Source: an uncultured Polaribacter sp. (GTDB taxonomy: Bacteria; Bacteroidota; Bacteroidia; Flavobacteriales; Flavobacteriaceae). From it: DNA of 64,000 bases. The position numbers were made by a program, and so were the translations under genes. This document shows, piece after piece, positions 17,992 through 27,080 of the stretch (positions are counted from its first letter, which is position 1; each line of letters opens with the position of its first letter). The stretch covers positions 496,001 to 560,000 of the forward strand of contig NZ_CANNFH010000001.1 in the NCBI RefSeq assembly GCF_947503875.1, read 5' to 3'. Below the pieces are notes generated by a model. It was not told the DNA's origin. It did not search any database and saw only the letters and a program-made list of their open reading frames with translations.

Positions 17992-19884
17992 ATGTTAGAT
18001 ATAAAGGATGAGAATGTAGAAAAGTCGTTGAAAAACTCAATTAAAAATGAAGCGGCCACAAAAGGTGATAATTTAAAAGCAGAGGTTAGCGCAAAACAAT
18101 TAGAGGACGAAACTGAGGCTGCTGTTAATGAAATGGAAAATTCTGTTGCAGAAGAGGCGGAGACAGAAAAACAAGAAGAAGAAAAGACTGTAGATTATAC
18201 ATCTTTTAGTTTAGAAGAGTTGGTAGCAACTTTAAAAAGTGCGCTTGAAACAAACCCTGCGCATAAGATTAAAAATCAGGTAGAAAGTATTAAAAGTACT
18301 TTTAATGTTAAGTTTGGAAGTCTTTTGGCAGAAAAAAAGACAGCCTTTTTAGAAGTGGGAGGAGACTCTATAGACTTTAAATTTTCTAGTCCTATTAAAA
18401 CGGAATACAATACACTTTTATCCACTTATAAAAAACAAAGAGATACCCATTATAAAGCACTAGAAAATCAGTTAAAAGAAAATCTAGAAAAACGTTTAAA
18501 AGTTATTGAGGATCTCAAAATTCTTATCGTAGAAGCAAATGCAGATACAATGTACAAAGAGTTTAAACAGATTCAAGAAAATTGGCGTGCTATTGGGCCA
18601 GTTTCTAAAACTAGATATAATGATACTTGGAAAACCTACCATCATCATGTAGAACGTTTTTACGATCTTTTAAATATTAGAAATGATTTTAGAGATTTAG
18701 ACTTTAAAAATAATTTAGAAGAAAAACTTAAAATTATTGCCAAAGCAGAGGCTTTAATAGAAAGTAAAGATATTAATGTTGCTTTTAAAGAGTTGCAAGA
18801 ATTACACAGAACTTGGAAAGAAGATATTGGTCCTGTTGCAAGTGAAGTAAGAGAAGATATTTGGAAAAAATTTAGTGCGGCAACTAAAAAAATACATGAT
18901 AAGCGTCACGAGTTTTATCGTGAAATGAAATCTAAATATCAAGAAATTATAAATAAAAAGTTGGTAATTATTGAAAGTATTGCTGCTTATGAAACTTCAG
19001 GTAATAAAACGCATAAAGATTGGCAAAATAGTATAAAGGATATTGAAAGCTTGCGCCAAGATTATTTTAATGCAGGTAAATTGCCATATGCCAAGAGTGA
19101 AGAAGTTTGGCAAAAATTTAAAGAGGCTACCAAGAAATTTAACAATGCGAAAAATACTTTTTACAAGGAAGAGAAAAGTAATCAACAGAAAAACTTACAG
19201 CAAAAACTAGCGTTAATAGAAGTAGCAGAATCTTTAAAGGATAGTGAAGATTGGGAGGTTGCCACCAATACTTTGAAAAAAATACAGAACGATTGGAAAA
19301 AGATAGGTCATGTACCTAGAAAATTTTCAGATGACATTTGGAAGAAATTTAAAGGTGCCTGTAACCATTATTTTGATAGGCTAAATAAGCAAAAAACAAC
19401 AGTAAATGCGGAACAACAGGCTGTTGTAGATGCAAAAAAAGCATTTTTAGAAACATTAAAGGAAACTAAAAATCATACAAAAGAAAGTGTTTTAGAGGCT
19501 ATAGAAAGTTGGAAAAAAATAGGAGGACTGCCACACAATGTAAGGCATTTAGAAGGCAAGTTTAATAAGCAGATAGATAGATTGTTAGAAAGTTTGTCTT
19601 TAGATAAGCAAGAAGTGTCTATGTTAAAGTTTACAAATGTGGTAGATGGTTTAATGGCTAATAATGATGCTAGAAAATTAGATTCTGAACAGTTATTTGT
19701 AAGAAAAAAAATAGATGAAGTTGTTAAAGAAATACAACAATTAGAAAACAATTTAGGATTCTTTTCTAACGCTAAAGACAATAACCCTTTAGTGCTAAAT
19801 GTTAAGAAACAAGTAGCAGATTTTAAAGTAGATTTAAGTACTTGGAAAGAGAAATTAAAATATCTAAAAAGTTTAGATTATTAA
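17992..19884 (+). CDS. DUF349-repeat coiled-coil protein
   Basis: A 630-residue charged protein made of DUF349 repeats of about 70-75 residues. Each contains a tryptophan motif such as NWRAIGPVSKTRYNDTW, TWKEDIGPVASEVREDIW or DWKKIGHVPRKFSDDIW; I count at least five. The first roughly 80 residues are acidic and low-complexity, and the C-terminal part is coiled coil. No signal peptide or membrane helix is present. DUF349 proteins are common in Bacteroidota and Actinobacteria; their function is not settled. It lies 98 bp after aroE and is followed by a terminator. Confidence 0.88.
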   Translation: MLDIKDENVEKSLKNSIKNEAATKGDNLKAEVSAKQLEDETEAAVNEMENSVAEEAETEKQEEEKTVDYTSFSLEELVATLKSALETNPAHKIKNQVESIKSTFNVKFGSLLAEKKTAFLEVGGDSIDFKFSSPIKTEYNTLLSTYKKQRDTHYKALENQLKENLEKRLKVIEDLKILIVEANADTMYKEFKQIQENWRAIGPVSKTRYNDTWKTYHHHVERFYDLLNIRNDFRDLDFKNNLEEKLKIIAKAEALIESKDINVAFKELQELHRTWKEDIGPVASEVREDIWKKFSAATKKIHDKRHEFYREMKSKYQEIINKKLVIIESIAAYETSGNKTHKDWQNSIKDIESLRQDYFNAGKLPYAKSEEVWQKFKEATKKFNNAKNTFYKEEKSNQQKNLQQKLALIEVAESLKDSEDWEVATNTLKKIQNDWKKIGHVPRKFSDDIWKKFKGACNHYFDRLNKQKTTVNAEQQAVVDAKKAFLETLKETKNHTKESVLEAIESWKKIGGLPHNVRHLEGKFNKQIDRLLESLSLDKQEVSMLKFTNVVDGLMANNDARKLDSEQLFVRKKIDEVVKEIQQLENNLGFFSNAKDNNPLVLNVKKQVADFKVDLSTWKEKLKYLKSLDY

Positions 19885-19913
19885 ATTAGATATATCGTAA
19901 AATCTCACTAAAT

Positions 19914-19948
19914 AAAAAAACTCGAAACATAAGTTTCGAGTTTTTTTT
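19914..19948. terminator. Terminator after the DUF349 gene
   Basis: A stem with core ACTCGAAAC/GTTTCGAGT (19914-19928 with 19933-19947) has an ATAA loop, flanked by A- and T-runs. It serves the two converging genes. Confidence 0.85.
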
Positions 19949-19968
19949 AAATTTATTTTAAAAAAGGA

Positions 19969-20742
19969 TTAAGAAAAAAGCTTGTCCATTTTTACTTTTT
20001 CTTCTTCAGCTAAAGCAGCATCTACTAAAATACGACCACTATGTTCATCTATAGTAATTTTTTTTCTATTTGCTATCTCTAATTGCACCTGAGGTGGAAT
20101 AGTAAAGTAAGAACCACCAGAAGCACCTCTTTCTATAGCTACTACCGCTAAACCGTTTTTAACTTTGGTTCTAATTCTTGTATAAGCCGAAAATAAGTGC
20201 TCATCTAAAGATTTTGCAAACTCTTCAGATTTTTCAGCTAAAAGCTTTTCTTCTTTTTGTGTTTCGCTTAAAATTGCATCTAATTCTGCTTTTTTATGCC
20301 CTAAATGTTGTTCTTGCTTTGCTAATTTTTCTTTAGTAGCATCTATAACTTCATTTTTTTGAGCAATTTTAGCTTTGTACTCGTTAATTCTTTTTTCAGC
20401 TAATTGAATTTCTAAATCTTGGTATTCAATTTCTTTAGATAAAGAGTCAAATTCTCTGTTATTTCTAACATTTTTTTGTTGCTCTTCATATTTGCTCATC
20501 AAAGCTTTAGAGTTTTCTATTGCTTGTTTTTTATTATTAATTTCTGTTTCTAAGTTAGCAGCATCTTCTCCTAAGTTAGAAATTCTTGTATTTAAACCAG
20601 CAACTTCATCTTCTAAGTCTTCTACTTCTAAAGGAAGTTCTCCTCTAACGTTTCTAATTTCGTCAATTCTAGAGTCTATTAACTGTAAGTCATACAATGC
20701 TCTTAATTTTTGCTCAACCGAAATTTCTTTCTTTTTTGCCAT
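19969..20742 (-). CDS. Coiled-coil protein with a cysteine-less zinc-ribbon remnant
   Basis: This 257-residue protein belongs to the family of C4-type zinc-ribbon proteins with a long N-terminal coiled coil (about residues 20-195), often paired with Nif3. In the family, the C-terminal domain carries two CxxC pairs. Here the corresponding text, GASGGSYFTIPPQ and IDEHSGRILVD, has Ser208, Ser211, Asp232 and Ser235 where cysteines are expected, so zinc binding must be lost while the surrounding fold (IPPQ, GRILVD) is kept. It begins 2 nt after the stop of the Nif3-like gene. Its role is unknown. Confidence 0.87.
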   Translation of the reverse strand: MAKKKEISVEQKLRALYDLQLIDSRIDEIRNVRGELPLEVEDLEDEVAGLNTRISNLGEDAANLETEINNKKQAIENSKALMSKYEEQQKNVRNNREFDSLSKEIEYQDLEIQLAEKRINEYKAKIAQKNEVIDATKEKLAKQEQHLGHKKAELDAILSETQKEEKLLAEKSEEFAKSLDEHLFSAYTRIRTKVKNGLAVVAIERGASGGSYFTIPPQVQLEIANRKKITIDEHSGRILVDAALAEEEKVKMDKLFS

Positions 20743-20744
20743 GT

Positions 20745-21839
20745 TTAAATGTAATATATAGGATTTGTACTTTTTTCTGATAAAATGATTGCAAAATTAC
20801 TAAATTTTTTTGTAAGATAATCAACTAAAAGGTTTTTTGTAAACTGTTCACTTTCATAATGGCCAATATCTGCTAAAAGGATGCTGTTTTCTGCCTTAAA
20901 AAACTCATGATATTTAAAATCTGCACTTACATAAGCGTCTGCACCAGCTCTTTTTGCATTATCAATAGCAAAACTACCAGAACCACCCAAAACGGCTACT
21001 TTTTTTATTTTTTTATTGATAAGATTAGAGTGACGCACACAATTGGTTTGCATTGTTTTTTTTAGAAATAACAAAAAATCTTTTTCTTCCATTTCTTCTG
21101 GGAGTTCTCCAATCATTCCCATTCCAATATTTTGATATACATTTTCTGTAGTAATCAATTCGTAAGCCACTTCTTCATAAACGTTATCATTTTTTAAAGC
21201 TTTTAAAACAGCGTGTTCGTATCTGCTTTCAAAAGTTACCGAAATTCTTGTTTCCTCTTCTGTATGAATTTTCCCTTTTTCGCCTTTCTTAGGATTAGCG
21301 TTTTTATTGCCTCTATAGGTGCTACTTCCATTTACAGTAAAAGCACAATTATCATAATTACCTAAACTTCCTGCGCCAGCATTAAATAACTTTTGTTTTA
21401 AATTATCTGCATTATCTAAAGGAGTACAAGTGGTTAGTTGCTTAATAATTCCTTTTTTAGGAATTAAAATACGATTATTTTTCAATCCTAAAACTGCACA
21501 CATTTTTGCAGAAACACCGTTTAAAGAGTTGTCTAATGCTGTGTGCGTTGCGTAAATAGCAATATCATTTTTAATAGCTTTTAACACTACGCGTTCTACA
21601 TAAGAATTTCCATTTAGTTTTTTTAATCCGCCAAAAATTATAGGATGAAAACTAACAATTAAATTGCAGTTGTTAGTAATAGCTTCATCTACTGTTTCTT
21701 CTAAAGTGTCTAAGGTTACTAAAACTCCATTAATTTTGCTGTTATAATTGCCCACCAACAGGCCAACATTATCAAAGTCTTCGGCATAACTAAGTGGTGC
21801 TAATTCCTCTATGTAATTTGTAATATCTTTTACAACCAT
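20745..21839 (-). CDS. Nif3-like dinuclear metal-centre protein
   Basis: A 364-residue NIF3/DUF34 protein, a conserved family that binds two metal ions in a toroidal hexamer. The N-terminal metal-binding half contains SFHPIIFGGLKKL and ATHTALDN. The C-terminal half has GGSGSFAIDNAKRAGADAYV and DIGHYESEQF, both with metal-ligand His/Glu residues. A PII-like insert of about 100 residues separates them, which explains the length. The exact reaction is uncertain; some members have been linked to GTP cyclohydrolase-like chemistry. The coiled-coil gene follows 2 nt downstream. Confidence 0.92.
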   Translation of the reverse strand: MVVKDITNYIEELAPLSYAEDFDNVGLLVGNYNSKINGVLVTLDTLEETVDEAITNNCNLIVSFHPIIFGGLKKLNGNSYVERVVLKAIKNDIAIYATHTALDNSLNGVSAKMCAVLGLKNNRILIPKKGIIKQLTTCTPLDNADNLKQKLFNAGAGSLGNYDNCAFTVNGSSTYRGNKNANPKKGEKGKIHTEEETRISVTFESRYEHAVLKALKNDNVYEEVAYELITTENVYQNIGMGMIGELPEEMEEKDFLLFLKKTMQTNCVRHSNLINKKIKKVAVLGGSGSFAIDNAKRAGADAYVSADFKYHEFFKAENSILLADIGHYESEQFTKNLLVDYLTKKFSNFAIILSEKSTNPIYYI

Positions 21840-21861
21840 AATTAAAAAATCTATTAAAAAC

Positions 21862-21869
21862 CAAAGTTA
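21862..21869 (-). promoter_or_regulatory. -7 promoter box TAACTTTG before the Nif3-like gene
   Basis: TAACTTTG fits TAnnTTTG and ends 22 nt before the ATG at 21839. It is back to back with the lpxK promoter box. Confidence 0.5.
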
Positions 21870-21902
21870 ACATTTTCCATGTATCATTTCATAAAATTGA
21901 CT

Positions 21903-21910
21903 TATTTTCG
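21903..21910 (+). promoter_or_regulatory. -7 promoter box TATTTTCG before lpxK
   Basis: TATTTTCG is a one-base variant of TAnnTTTG. Five nt separate it from the lpxK ATG at 21916, the same distance as at marR and tsaD, which suggests a leaderless transcript. Confidence 0.42.
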
Positions 21911-21915
21911 TGTCA

Positions 21916-22941
21916 ATGAAAATATTTCGTTTTTTATTATTCCCATTTGCAATTCTTTACGATGCAGTTACTCGCATTCGTAATTTCTTTTTCGATATTG
22001 GTGTGTTTAAAGAAACTACTTTTAATATTCCTGTTATTGTAGTGGGTAATTTAAGTGTTGGTGGTACAGGTAAAACGCCTCAAATAGAATACTTAATTCG
22101 CTTATTAAAAGACAATTATAAGGTTGGTGTTTTAAGTAGAGGTTATAAAAGAAAAACAAAGGGTTTTGTTTTATTAAATAGTACGCATACTGCAGCAGAA
22201 GTAGGAGATGAGCCTTTGCAATATTTTAAAAAGTTTTCTAATATTGCTTTAGCAGTAAATGCAAATAGAGTAGAGGGCATATTTAAACTTTGTAATTTAA
22301 AAAATCCTGATGTTATTTTGTTAGATGATGCTTATCAGCATAGAAAAGTTAAAGGTAGTTTTTATGTACTTTTAACAAAGTATAACGATTTGTTTATAGA
22401 TGATTTTTTATTGCCAACAGGAAATCTTAGAGAAAGTAAAAAAGGTGCAAATAGAAGCAACGCTATTTTGGTTACAAAATGCCCAAAAAATATTACTGCA
22501 GAAGAGCAAAGGGTAATAAAAAACAAATTAAGTAAGTATAATAAGCCTGTTTTTTTTACAACTATTAAGTATGCTGAAACCACTTTAGGTAGCCAACAAA
22601 TTCAAACAGAAAAAATAAAGGATTTTTCAGTTTTATTAATAACGGGTATAGCACATACAGAACCGTTAACCAACTATTTATTAGATTTAAAGGTTAATTT
22701 TGAGCATTTAAAATTTTCAGATCATCATCATTTTTCAGAGGAGGAAATTGATAAAATTCAAAAGAAATTTGATAAAATACAGGCAGAAAAAAAGATGATT
22801 TTAACCACAGAAAAAGATTATGTAAGATTAATCAATATCTTAGATGATTTATCATATTTGGCGATAGAAACAAGTTTTTTAAATGAGCAATCTAAAACAT
22901 TTAGTAATTTGATTAATTTGCATTTAAATGGAAATAACTAA
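21916..22941 (+). CDS. lpxK: Tetraacyldisaccharide 4'-kinase
   Basis: LpxK phosphorylates the lipid A precursor at the 4' position, at the inner face of the cytoplasmic membrane. With the ATG at 21916 (an in-frame GTG at 21910 overlaps the promoter box) the protein has 341 residues, the normal length. The N-terminal segment FRFLLFPFAILYDAVTRIRN is the membrane-associated helix. The P-loop is VGNLSVGGTGKT at about residues 43-54, and the conserved LSRGYKRKTKGF and DDAYQHRKV follow. The last third is more divergent. It confirms a lipopolysaccharide-type outer membrane. Confidence 0.94.
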   Translation: MKIFRFLLFPFAILYDAVTRIRNFFFDIGVFKETTFNIPVIVVGNLSVGGTGKTPQIEYLIRLLKDNYKVGVLSRGYKRKTKGFVLLNSTHTAAEVGDEPLQYFKKFSNIALAVNANRVEGIFKLCNLKNPDVILLDDAYQHRKVKGSFYVLLTKYNDLFIDDFLLPTGNLRESKKGANRSNAILVTKCPKNITAEEQRVIKNKLSKYNKPVFFTTIKYAETTLGSQQIQTEKIKDFSVLLITGIAHTEPLTNYLLDLKVNFEHLKFSDHHHFSEEEIDKIQKKFDKIQAEKKMILTTEKDYVRLINILDDLSYLAIETSFLNEQSKTFSNLINLHLNGNN

Positions 22942-22981
22942 CTTTGGTATTGTATTTGTTGTTTTATAAAGAAACCTTCTT

Positions 22982-23491
22982 ATGAAAAAATTATTTTTTA
23001 CTTATCTTTTAATGCTAGTTACAGTAGTAAATTTTGCACAAGAAGAAGCGGGTGCGGAAACTTTTAAAGATGGATATGTGCACAATGCAATTCTTGAAAA
23101 TGAGGCGCCATATTTAAATTGGGAAGAGAGTTTCAAAAAAGCTCTTAAGAAATCTAAAAAACAAAATAAACCTGTTTTAATTTATTTTACGGGGTCAGAT
23201 TGGTGTGGACCATGTAAGATTTTGGATAAAAAGTTATTTCATACAGAGAAATTTAAAAATTTAGCAGATAAAAAATTAATTTTATTAGAAGTAGACAATC
23301 CGCAGAATAAAGATTTGGTTCCTGCAAAAAAAATGGAAGAGAATTATGATTTAATAAGAAAGTATGGCGTAAAATCTTACCCTACTTTGGTGTTTGTAAA
23401 TCACAAAGGAAAAATGATTGGCCATAAGAAAGGTCTCATTCTTCCAGAATATTACTATCCTTTTTTAGAATCTGTTATAGAAAATTACTAG
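22982..23491 (+). CDS. Secreted thioredoxin-family protein
   Basis: A 169-residue protein with a cleavable signal peptide (MKKLFFTYLLMLVTVVNFAQ), so it acts in the periplasm. The thioredoxin fold follows, with Cys75 and Cys78 in GSDWCGPCKI and the cis-Pro loop SYPTLVFVN. It is of the thioredoxin_7/DsbD-gamma kind, often a disulfide reductase or isomerase for exported proteins. It lies 40 bp after lpxK on the same strand and may be co-transcribed, although the functions are unrelated. Confidence 0.9.
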   Translation: MKKLFFTYLLMLVTVVNFAQEEAGAETFKDGYVHNAILENEAPYLNWEESFKKALKKSKKQNKPVLIYFTGSDWCGPCKILDKKLFHTEKFKNLADKKLILLEVDNPQNKDLVPAKKMEENYDLIRKYGVKSYPTLVFVNHKGKMIGHKKGLILPEYYYPFLESVIENY

Positions 23492-23733
23492 AGTTGTTAA
23501 CTTAACTAAATAGACTGTTTAATCTGCCCTGTTGCATAGCTTAAAAGCATATTCATATCACTTTAATTGCAAATAAATGTGATCACATTCTGTCTTATAG
23601 CTTTATAGCATTAAACTTTAGATTGTAATCTTTTTTCTAACTGGGGTTCTATAAAAAGTTTTCAGTTATTTCAATAATAATATTATAGTTTTTACTAGTA
23701 ATAGGCTTCTTAATTTTCAATATAGAACCAAAA
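23492..23733. other. Gene-free stretch of about 240 bp
   Basis: No convincing gene was seen between the thioredoxin stop and the OmpA terminator. The only notable feature is a 14-bp perfect palindrome AATGTGATCACATT at 23576-23589. It contains TGTGA/TCACA but without the 6-bp spacer of a CRP site. The rest is AT-rich and unstructured. Confidence 0.5.
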
Positions 23734-23766
23734 AAAAGCCGAAGTACATAAACTACTTCGACTTTT
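23734..23766. terminator. Terminator after the OmpA gene
   Basis: A 13-position stem (23734-23746 with 23754-23766) has one mismatch, core CGAAGTA/TACTTCG and a 7-nt loop. On the minus strand it is followed by a U-run (A-run at 23731-23737), as expected for the leftward OmpA gene. Confidence 0.78.
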
Positions 23767-23792
23767 AAATCTTTTAAAGATTCTAAAAAAAA

Positions 23793-24893
23793 TTACTTTT
23801 GGTTTATAACTCTAAAAGTAGTTCTTCTGTTTGCTCTATGTTGCGCTTCTGTACAAGAAACACCATCTGCACATCTATTAGTTAATTTAGATTCTCCCAT
23901 TCCGTTACCAGTTAATTGGCTAGGGTTAACACCTTTAGAAATTAAGTAGTTAGTAACTGCTTGTGCTCTTCTTTCAGATAATTCTTGGTTATTTGCTTTA
24001 GAACCTCTAGAATCTGTATGAGATTCAATTGCTACTGCTACACCGTCTTTTAGGATAGGTAATAAACGAGCATCAATAATTCTTTTTGCACCAGAAGTTA
24101 AAGTAGCACTTCCTAGATTCCAGTTAATTGGTAATGGAGTGTTGTTTACTAATTCACATTCAACTTCTTTCCAAGTAGTTAATCCGCCTTTGTTTACTAA
24201 AACTTCTTTAGTAACCGTTTTATACTTTGCAGGTACAGTAACCTCTTCTTTATATGCGTCTTTGACTAAAACTATTTTCTTAATAGTTGAATAAACAGCA
24301 GGAACATCAATAGTTTTTGTTGTTGGTCCTTTAACCATTACTCTTTTAGTATACGTTTTATTGTAACCCTGTACTGGAGTACTTACTGTAGAAGCATCTG
24401 AATTTAAAGTTGTTTGGTTAACTGTTACAAATTTTGCAGGAATTGGCTTAAAACACCAGTATCTACAGTCGTTAGGATCGCTAGACTCACAATCAGGAGC
24501 TTTTTCACTCATTTCCCAAACAGCAGAGGCTGCCTTAGTTTCTATAACTTGAGCATCTGATCCGAAGGTTGCTTTTACAACGCTTAGTTTGTTAGCATCT
24601 TCTTTACCAACATAAGTCATAGTTTTAGTTTCCCATACACTTGGTACAATTACTAATTTTTGATCTGCTTCTTTAATTAATACTCTTTCAGTTACGGTTT
24701 CAAAAGTTGCAGGATATGTTACAATTTTCTTGTATGCAGGTGCAATTTCTATTGTTACATCCTCATTTTTCCATACTTCAGGAGTTTTACAACGTACGTA
24801 ACATTTTCCTGGTTCTGGGTTTGTTGGCAAATCTTGCCCGAAAGTTACTGCGCCAAATGCTAAAAAGAAGGCTCCTAGTAAAATTTTTTTCAT
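23793..24893 (-). CDS. OmpA-family outer-membrane protein with repeated beta segments
   Basis: I start at the ATG at 24893 because MKKILLGAFFLAFGAVTFGQ is a clear signal peptide; the upstream extension is not. The mature protein begins with two cysteines (CYVRC, residues 31 and 35). It continues with a repeated pattern of short strands of the kind VPAxYxTxxKxVLVK (for example VPAVYSTIKKIVLVK and VPAKYKTVTKEVLV), and ends with an OmpA peptidoglycan-binding domain (AIESHTDSRGS, LSERRAQAVTNYL, GNGMGES). The 366-residue protein probably links the outer membrane to the wall. The middle repeats do not look like the usual OmpA barrel. Confidence 0.9.
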   Translation of the reverse strand: MKKILLGAFFLAFGAVTFGQDLPTNPEPGKCYVRCKTPEVWKNEDVTIEIAPAYKKIVTYPATFETVTERVLIKEADQKLVIVPSVWETKTMTYVGKEDANKLSVVKATFGSDAQVIETKAASAVWEMSEKAPDCESSDPNDCRYWCFKPIPAKFVTVNQTTLNSDASTVSTPVQGYNKTYTKRVMVKGPTTKTIDVPAVYSTIKKIVLVKDAYKEEVTVPAKYKTVTKEVLVNKGGLTTWKEVECELVNNTPLPINWNLGSATLTSGAKRIIDARLLPILKDGVAVAIESHTDSRGSKANNQELSERRAQAVTNYLISKGVNPSQLTGNGMGESKLTNRCADGVSCTEAQHRANRRTTFRVINQK

Positions 24894-25002
24894 AATTGTT
24901 ATAGTTTTAGATTTATATACACTTTTAAGACACAAATAAATTCTAAAAGTCACAATAATGTGAAAAATGTGAAGACCTGTTAAAGAAAAGTTAACTGTAT
25001 TT

Positions 25003-25902
25003 TTAAATTTTATTATAAAATAGGCTTTTTATAATACCATCAGAGAGTCCTATCTTTGGAACGAATATTTTTCTGGCGCCACTCCATTTCATTGCAGATA
25101 AATAAATTTTAGTAGCCGGTATAATTACATCTGCTCTATCTGGGTTTAAACTCAACTCAGATATACGCTCATTATAAGACATTTGTTTTAAAAATTGGTA
25201 CTGCGCACTCAAATAAATATAAGAAATAGGTTTACCATCTGTTCTGCCAGACATTTTAAAAAGTTTATTTATATTTCCTCCAGAACCAATTAGTGCAATC
25301 TTTTTAAAATCTTTGGTGTTTTTTTTAATCCATTTTTCTACGCCTGCAAAAATTTCTTTGTTTACAGATTTTTTATTGTTTAATAAACGTACTGTACCCA
25401 TTTTAAAAGACTTAGAAGTAATTATTTTACCTTTAGAAAAAATGGTAAACTCTGTGCTACCTCCACCAACATCTACATACAAATAGGTATTATTACCATC
25501 TATTAAGGAACTTAAATCTGTAGAAGATATAATTGCAGCTTCTTCTTTACCTCCAATAATATCTACATTAACACCTGTTTTTTCAGCAATTTGTGCTACT
25601 ACTTGTTTACCATTTACAGCCTCTCTCATTGCAGAGGTAGCGCAGGCTTTAAAACGCTCTACATTATGCACTTTCATTAAAAGTTTAAAAGCTTGCATGG
25701 CGTTTATTATCCTAGTAATATTGGCATCGGTTATAATACCATCTTTAGAAAATGCATCTGCACCTAATCTTATTGGAACTCTAACCAAAGAAGATTTTTT
25801 AAATTGAGGTTCTTTATCTTCAGAAACAATTACGTTAGATACTAATAATCTAATTGCATTAGAACCAATATCTATGGCTCCATATTTTTTTATTTCTAAC
25901 AA
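25003..25902 (-). CDS. Ppx/GppA-family phosphatase
   Basis: A 299-residue ASKHA-fold enzyme of the exopolyphosphatase/pppGpp phosphatase family. Visible parts are the first phosphate loop AIDIGSNAIRLLV, the second phosphate loop YVDVGGGSTEF and the conserved ACATSAMREA. At about 300 residues it is the short form without the C-terminal HD-like domain of E. coli Ppx. It follows the sixA-like gene by 6 bp, so the two phosphate-handling enzymes are in one transcript. Polyphosphate versus pppGpp specificity cannot be told from sequence. Confidence 0.92.
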   Translation of the reverse strand: MLEIKKYGAIDIGSNAIRLLVSNVIVSEDKEPQFKKSSLVRVPIRLGADAFSKDGIITDANITRIINAMQAFKLLMKVHNVERFKACATSAMREAVNGKQVVAQIAEKTGVNVDIIGGKEEAAIISSTDLSSLIDGNNTYLYVDVGGGSTEFTIFSKGKIITSKSFKMGTVRLLNNKKSVNKEIFAGVEKWIKKNTKDFKKIALIGSGGNINKLFKMSGRTDGKPISYIYLSAQYQFLKQMSYNERISELSLNPDRADVIIPATKIYLSAMKWSGARKIFVPKIGLSDGIIKSLFYNKI

Positions 25903-25908
25903 AATATT

Positions 25909-26397
25909 TTATTTATGGTTTTTAGGAAATTCAATTAAAATTGTTGTTCCTTTTCTAATATTTTTCCAATGTTTTTCTTTGAATTGAATACCGATAACTC
26001 CACAAGTAGCTACATGAGAAATTGGCGTACTACCAAATTTATTTACAAAAGAGTTGATACCATGATCGTGGCTAAAAATAATAGCCGAGTTAAAACCATC
26101 ATCTAAGGCTTTTACTGTTTTTACTAAATAACCATCGCTAAAACTGTACAATTGTTTTTTAATTTGAAGATTGGCTAACGGAAAGTCTAAATTATCGCAG
26201 AAAATTAAACCAGTATGCAAAGCTCTATTTGCACTACTGGAAACAAAAACATCTGGCCTATCTATAGTTTTAGATAGATGTTTAGACATTAAATGTGCAT
26301 CTTTTATACCTCTTTTTTTTAAGGGTCTATCTATATCTGATATACCAGAATATTCCCAAGAAGATTTTGCGTGCCTTACTATGTAAATTGTTTTCAT
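25909..26397 (-). CDS. SixA-like phosphohistidine phosphatase
   Basis: A 162-residue histidine-phosphatase (phosphoglycerate-mutase superfamily) protein. The catalytic RHA motif is in IYIVRHAKSSWEYSG, the second conserved arginine is in DRPLKKRG, and the second catalytic His is in SHDHGI. The length matches SixA, which removes phosphate from histidine phosphotransfer domains. In Bacteroidota the true substrate is not known. It lies between pdxH (33 bp upstream) and ppx. Confidence 0.9.
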   Translation of the reverse strand: MKTIYIVRHAKSSWEYSGISDIDRPLKKRGIKDAHLMSKHLSKTIDRPDVFVSSSANRALHTGLIFCDNLDFPLANLQIKKQLYSFSDGYLVKTVKALDDGFNSAIIFSHDHGINSFVNKFGSTPISHVATCGVIGIQFKEKHWKNIRKGTTILIEFPKNHK

Positions 26398-26430
26398 TAA
26401 TTTTTATAGTTGATACGGTAAATATAAAAA

Positions 26431-27078
26431 TTATGGTGCTAATCTTTCTAATTTCCAAGAAAAATCTTCTTGTAGAGAATATCTAATTCTATCATGAAGT
26501 CTGTTTGGTCTGCCTTGCCAGAATTCTATAGAAATTGGTTTTACCAGATAGCCACCCCAATGTTTTGGTCTTGGTATTTCTTTATTTTCGTATTTTTTCT
26601 CTAAAGCTAATAAATTGTCTTCAAGTGCTTTTCTTGAAGAAACCACTGTACTTTGGTTAGAAGCCCAAGCGCCTAATTTGCTTCCATCTGGTCTCGATTC
26701 AAAATATCCATCAGATAAATTTTCTGCTAATTTTTCTGCTTTTCCTTTAATAATAATTTGTTGTTCTAAAGCAGGCCAAAAAAAAGACAAACAAATGTTA
26801 TTGTTTTCTGCTATTGCTTTTCCTTTTTCGGAAGTGTAGTTTGTGTAAAAAATAAAACCTTCGTAAGTAAACTTTTTTAATAATACTACTCTATTTTTTG
26901 GAAAACCATCTTTACCTATCGTGCTAATATTCATTGCATTGGTTTCTTCTACAGTTTCAGATTCATCTGCATTTCTAAACCATCTTTGAAACAATTCCAT
27001 TGGATTTTCTGGACAAGTACTTTCTAAAAGTTCTTGCTTTTCGTAAGATTTTCTATAATTACTTAAGTCTTTTGCCAT
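26431..27078 (-). CDS. pdxH: Pyridoxamine 5'-phosphate oxidase
   Basis: This FMN-dependent oxidase makes pyridoxal 5'-phosphate from PNP or PMP. The 215-residue protein matches PdxH across its length: NAMNISTIGKDGFPKNRVVLL, FYTNYTSEKGKAI, QSTVVSSR and the C-terminal FWQGRPNRLHDRIRY with the substrate-binding Arg and His. It starts 2 nt after the preceding outer-membrane gene. PLP is the cofactor of HemL encoded about 10 kb away, though this link is general and not specific. Confidence 0.95.
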   Translation of the reverse strand: MAKDLSNYRKSYEKQELLESTCPENPMELFQRWFRNADESETVEETNAMNISTIGKDGFPKNRVVLLKKFTYEGFIFYTNYTSEKGKAIAENNNICLSFFWPALEQQIIIKGKAEKLAENLSDGYFESRPDGSKLGAWASNQSTVVSSRKALEDNLLALEKKYENKEIPRPKHWGGYLVKPISIEFWQGRPNRLHDRIRYSLQEDFSWKLERLAP

Positions 27079-27080
27079 TA

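Noticed and set aside
23576..23589. Perfect palindrome AATGTGATCACATT resembling a CRP site
   Set aside because: The TGTGA and TCACA halves directly abut, without the 6-bp spacer CRP needs, and no promoter is adjacent.
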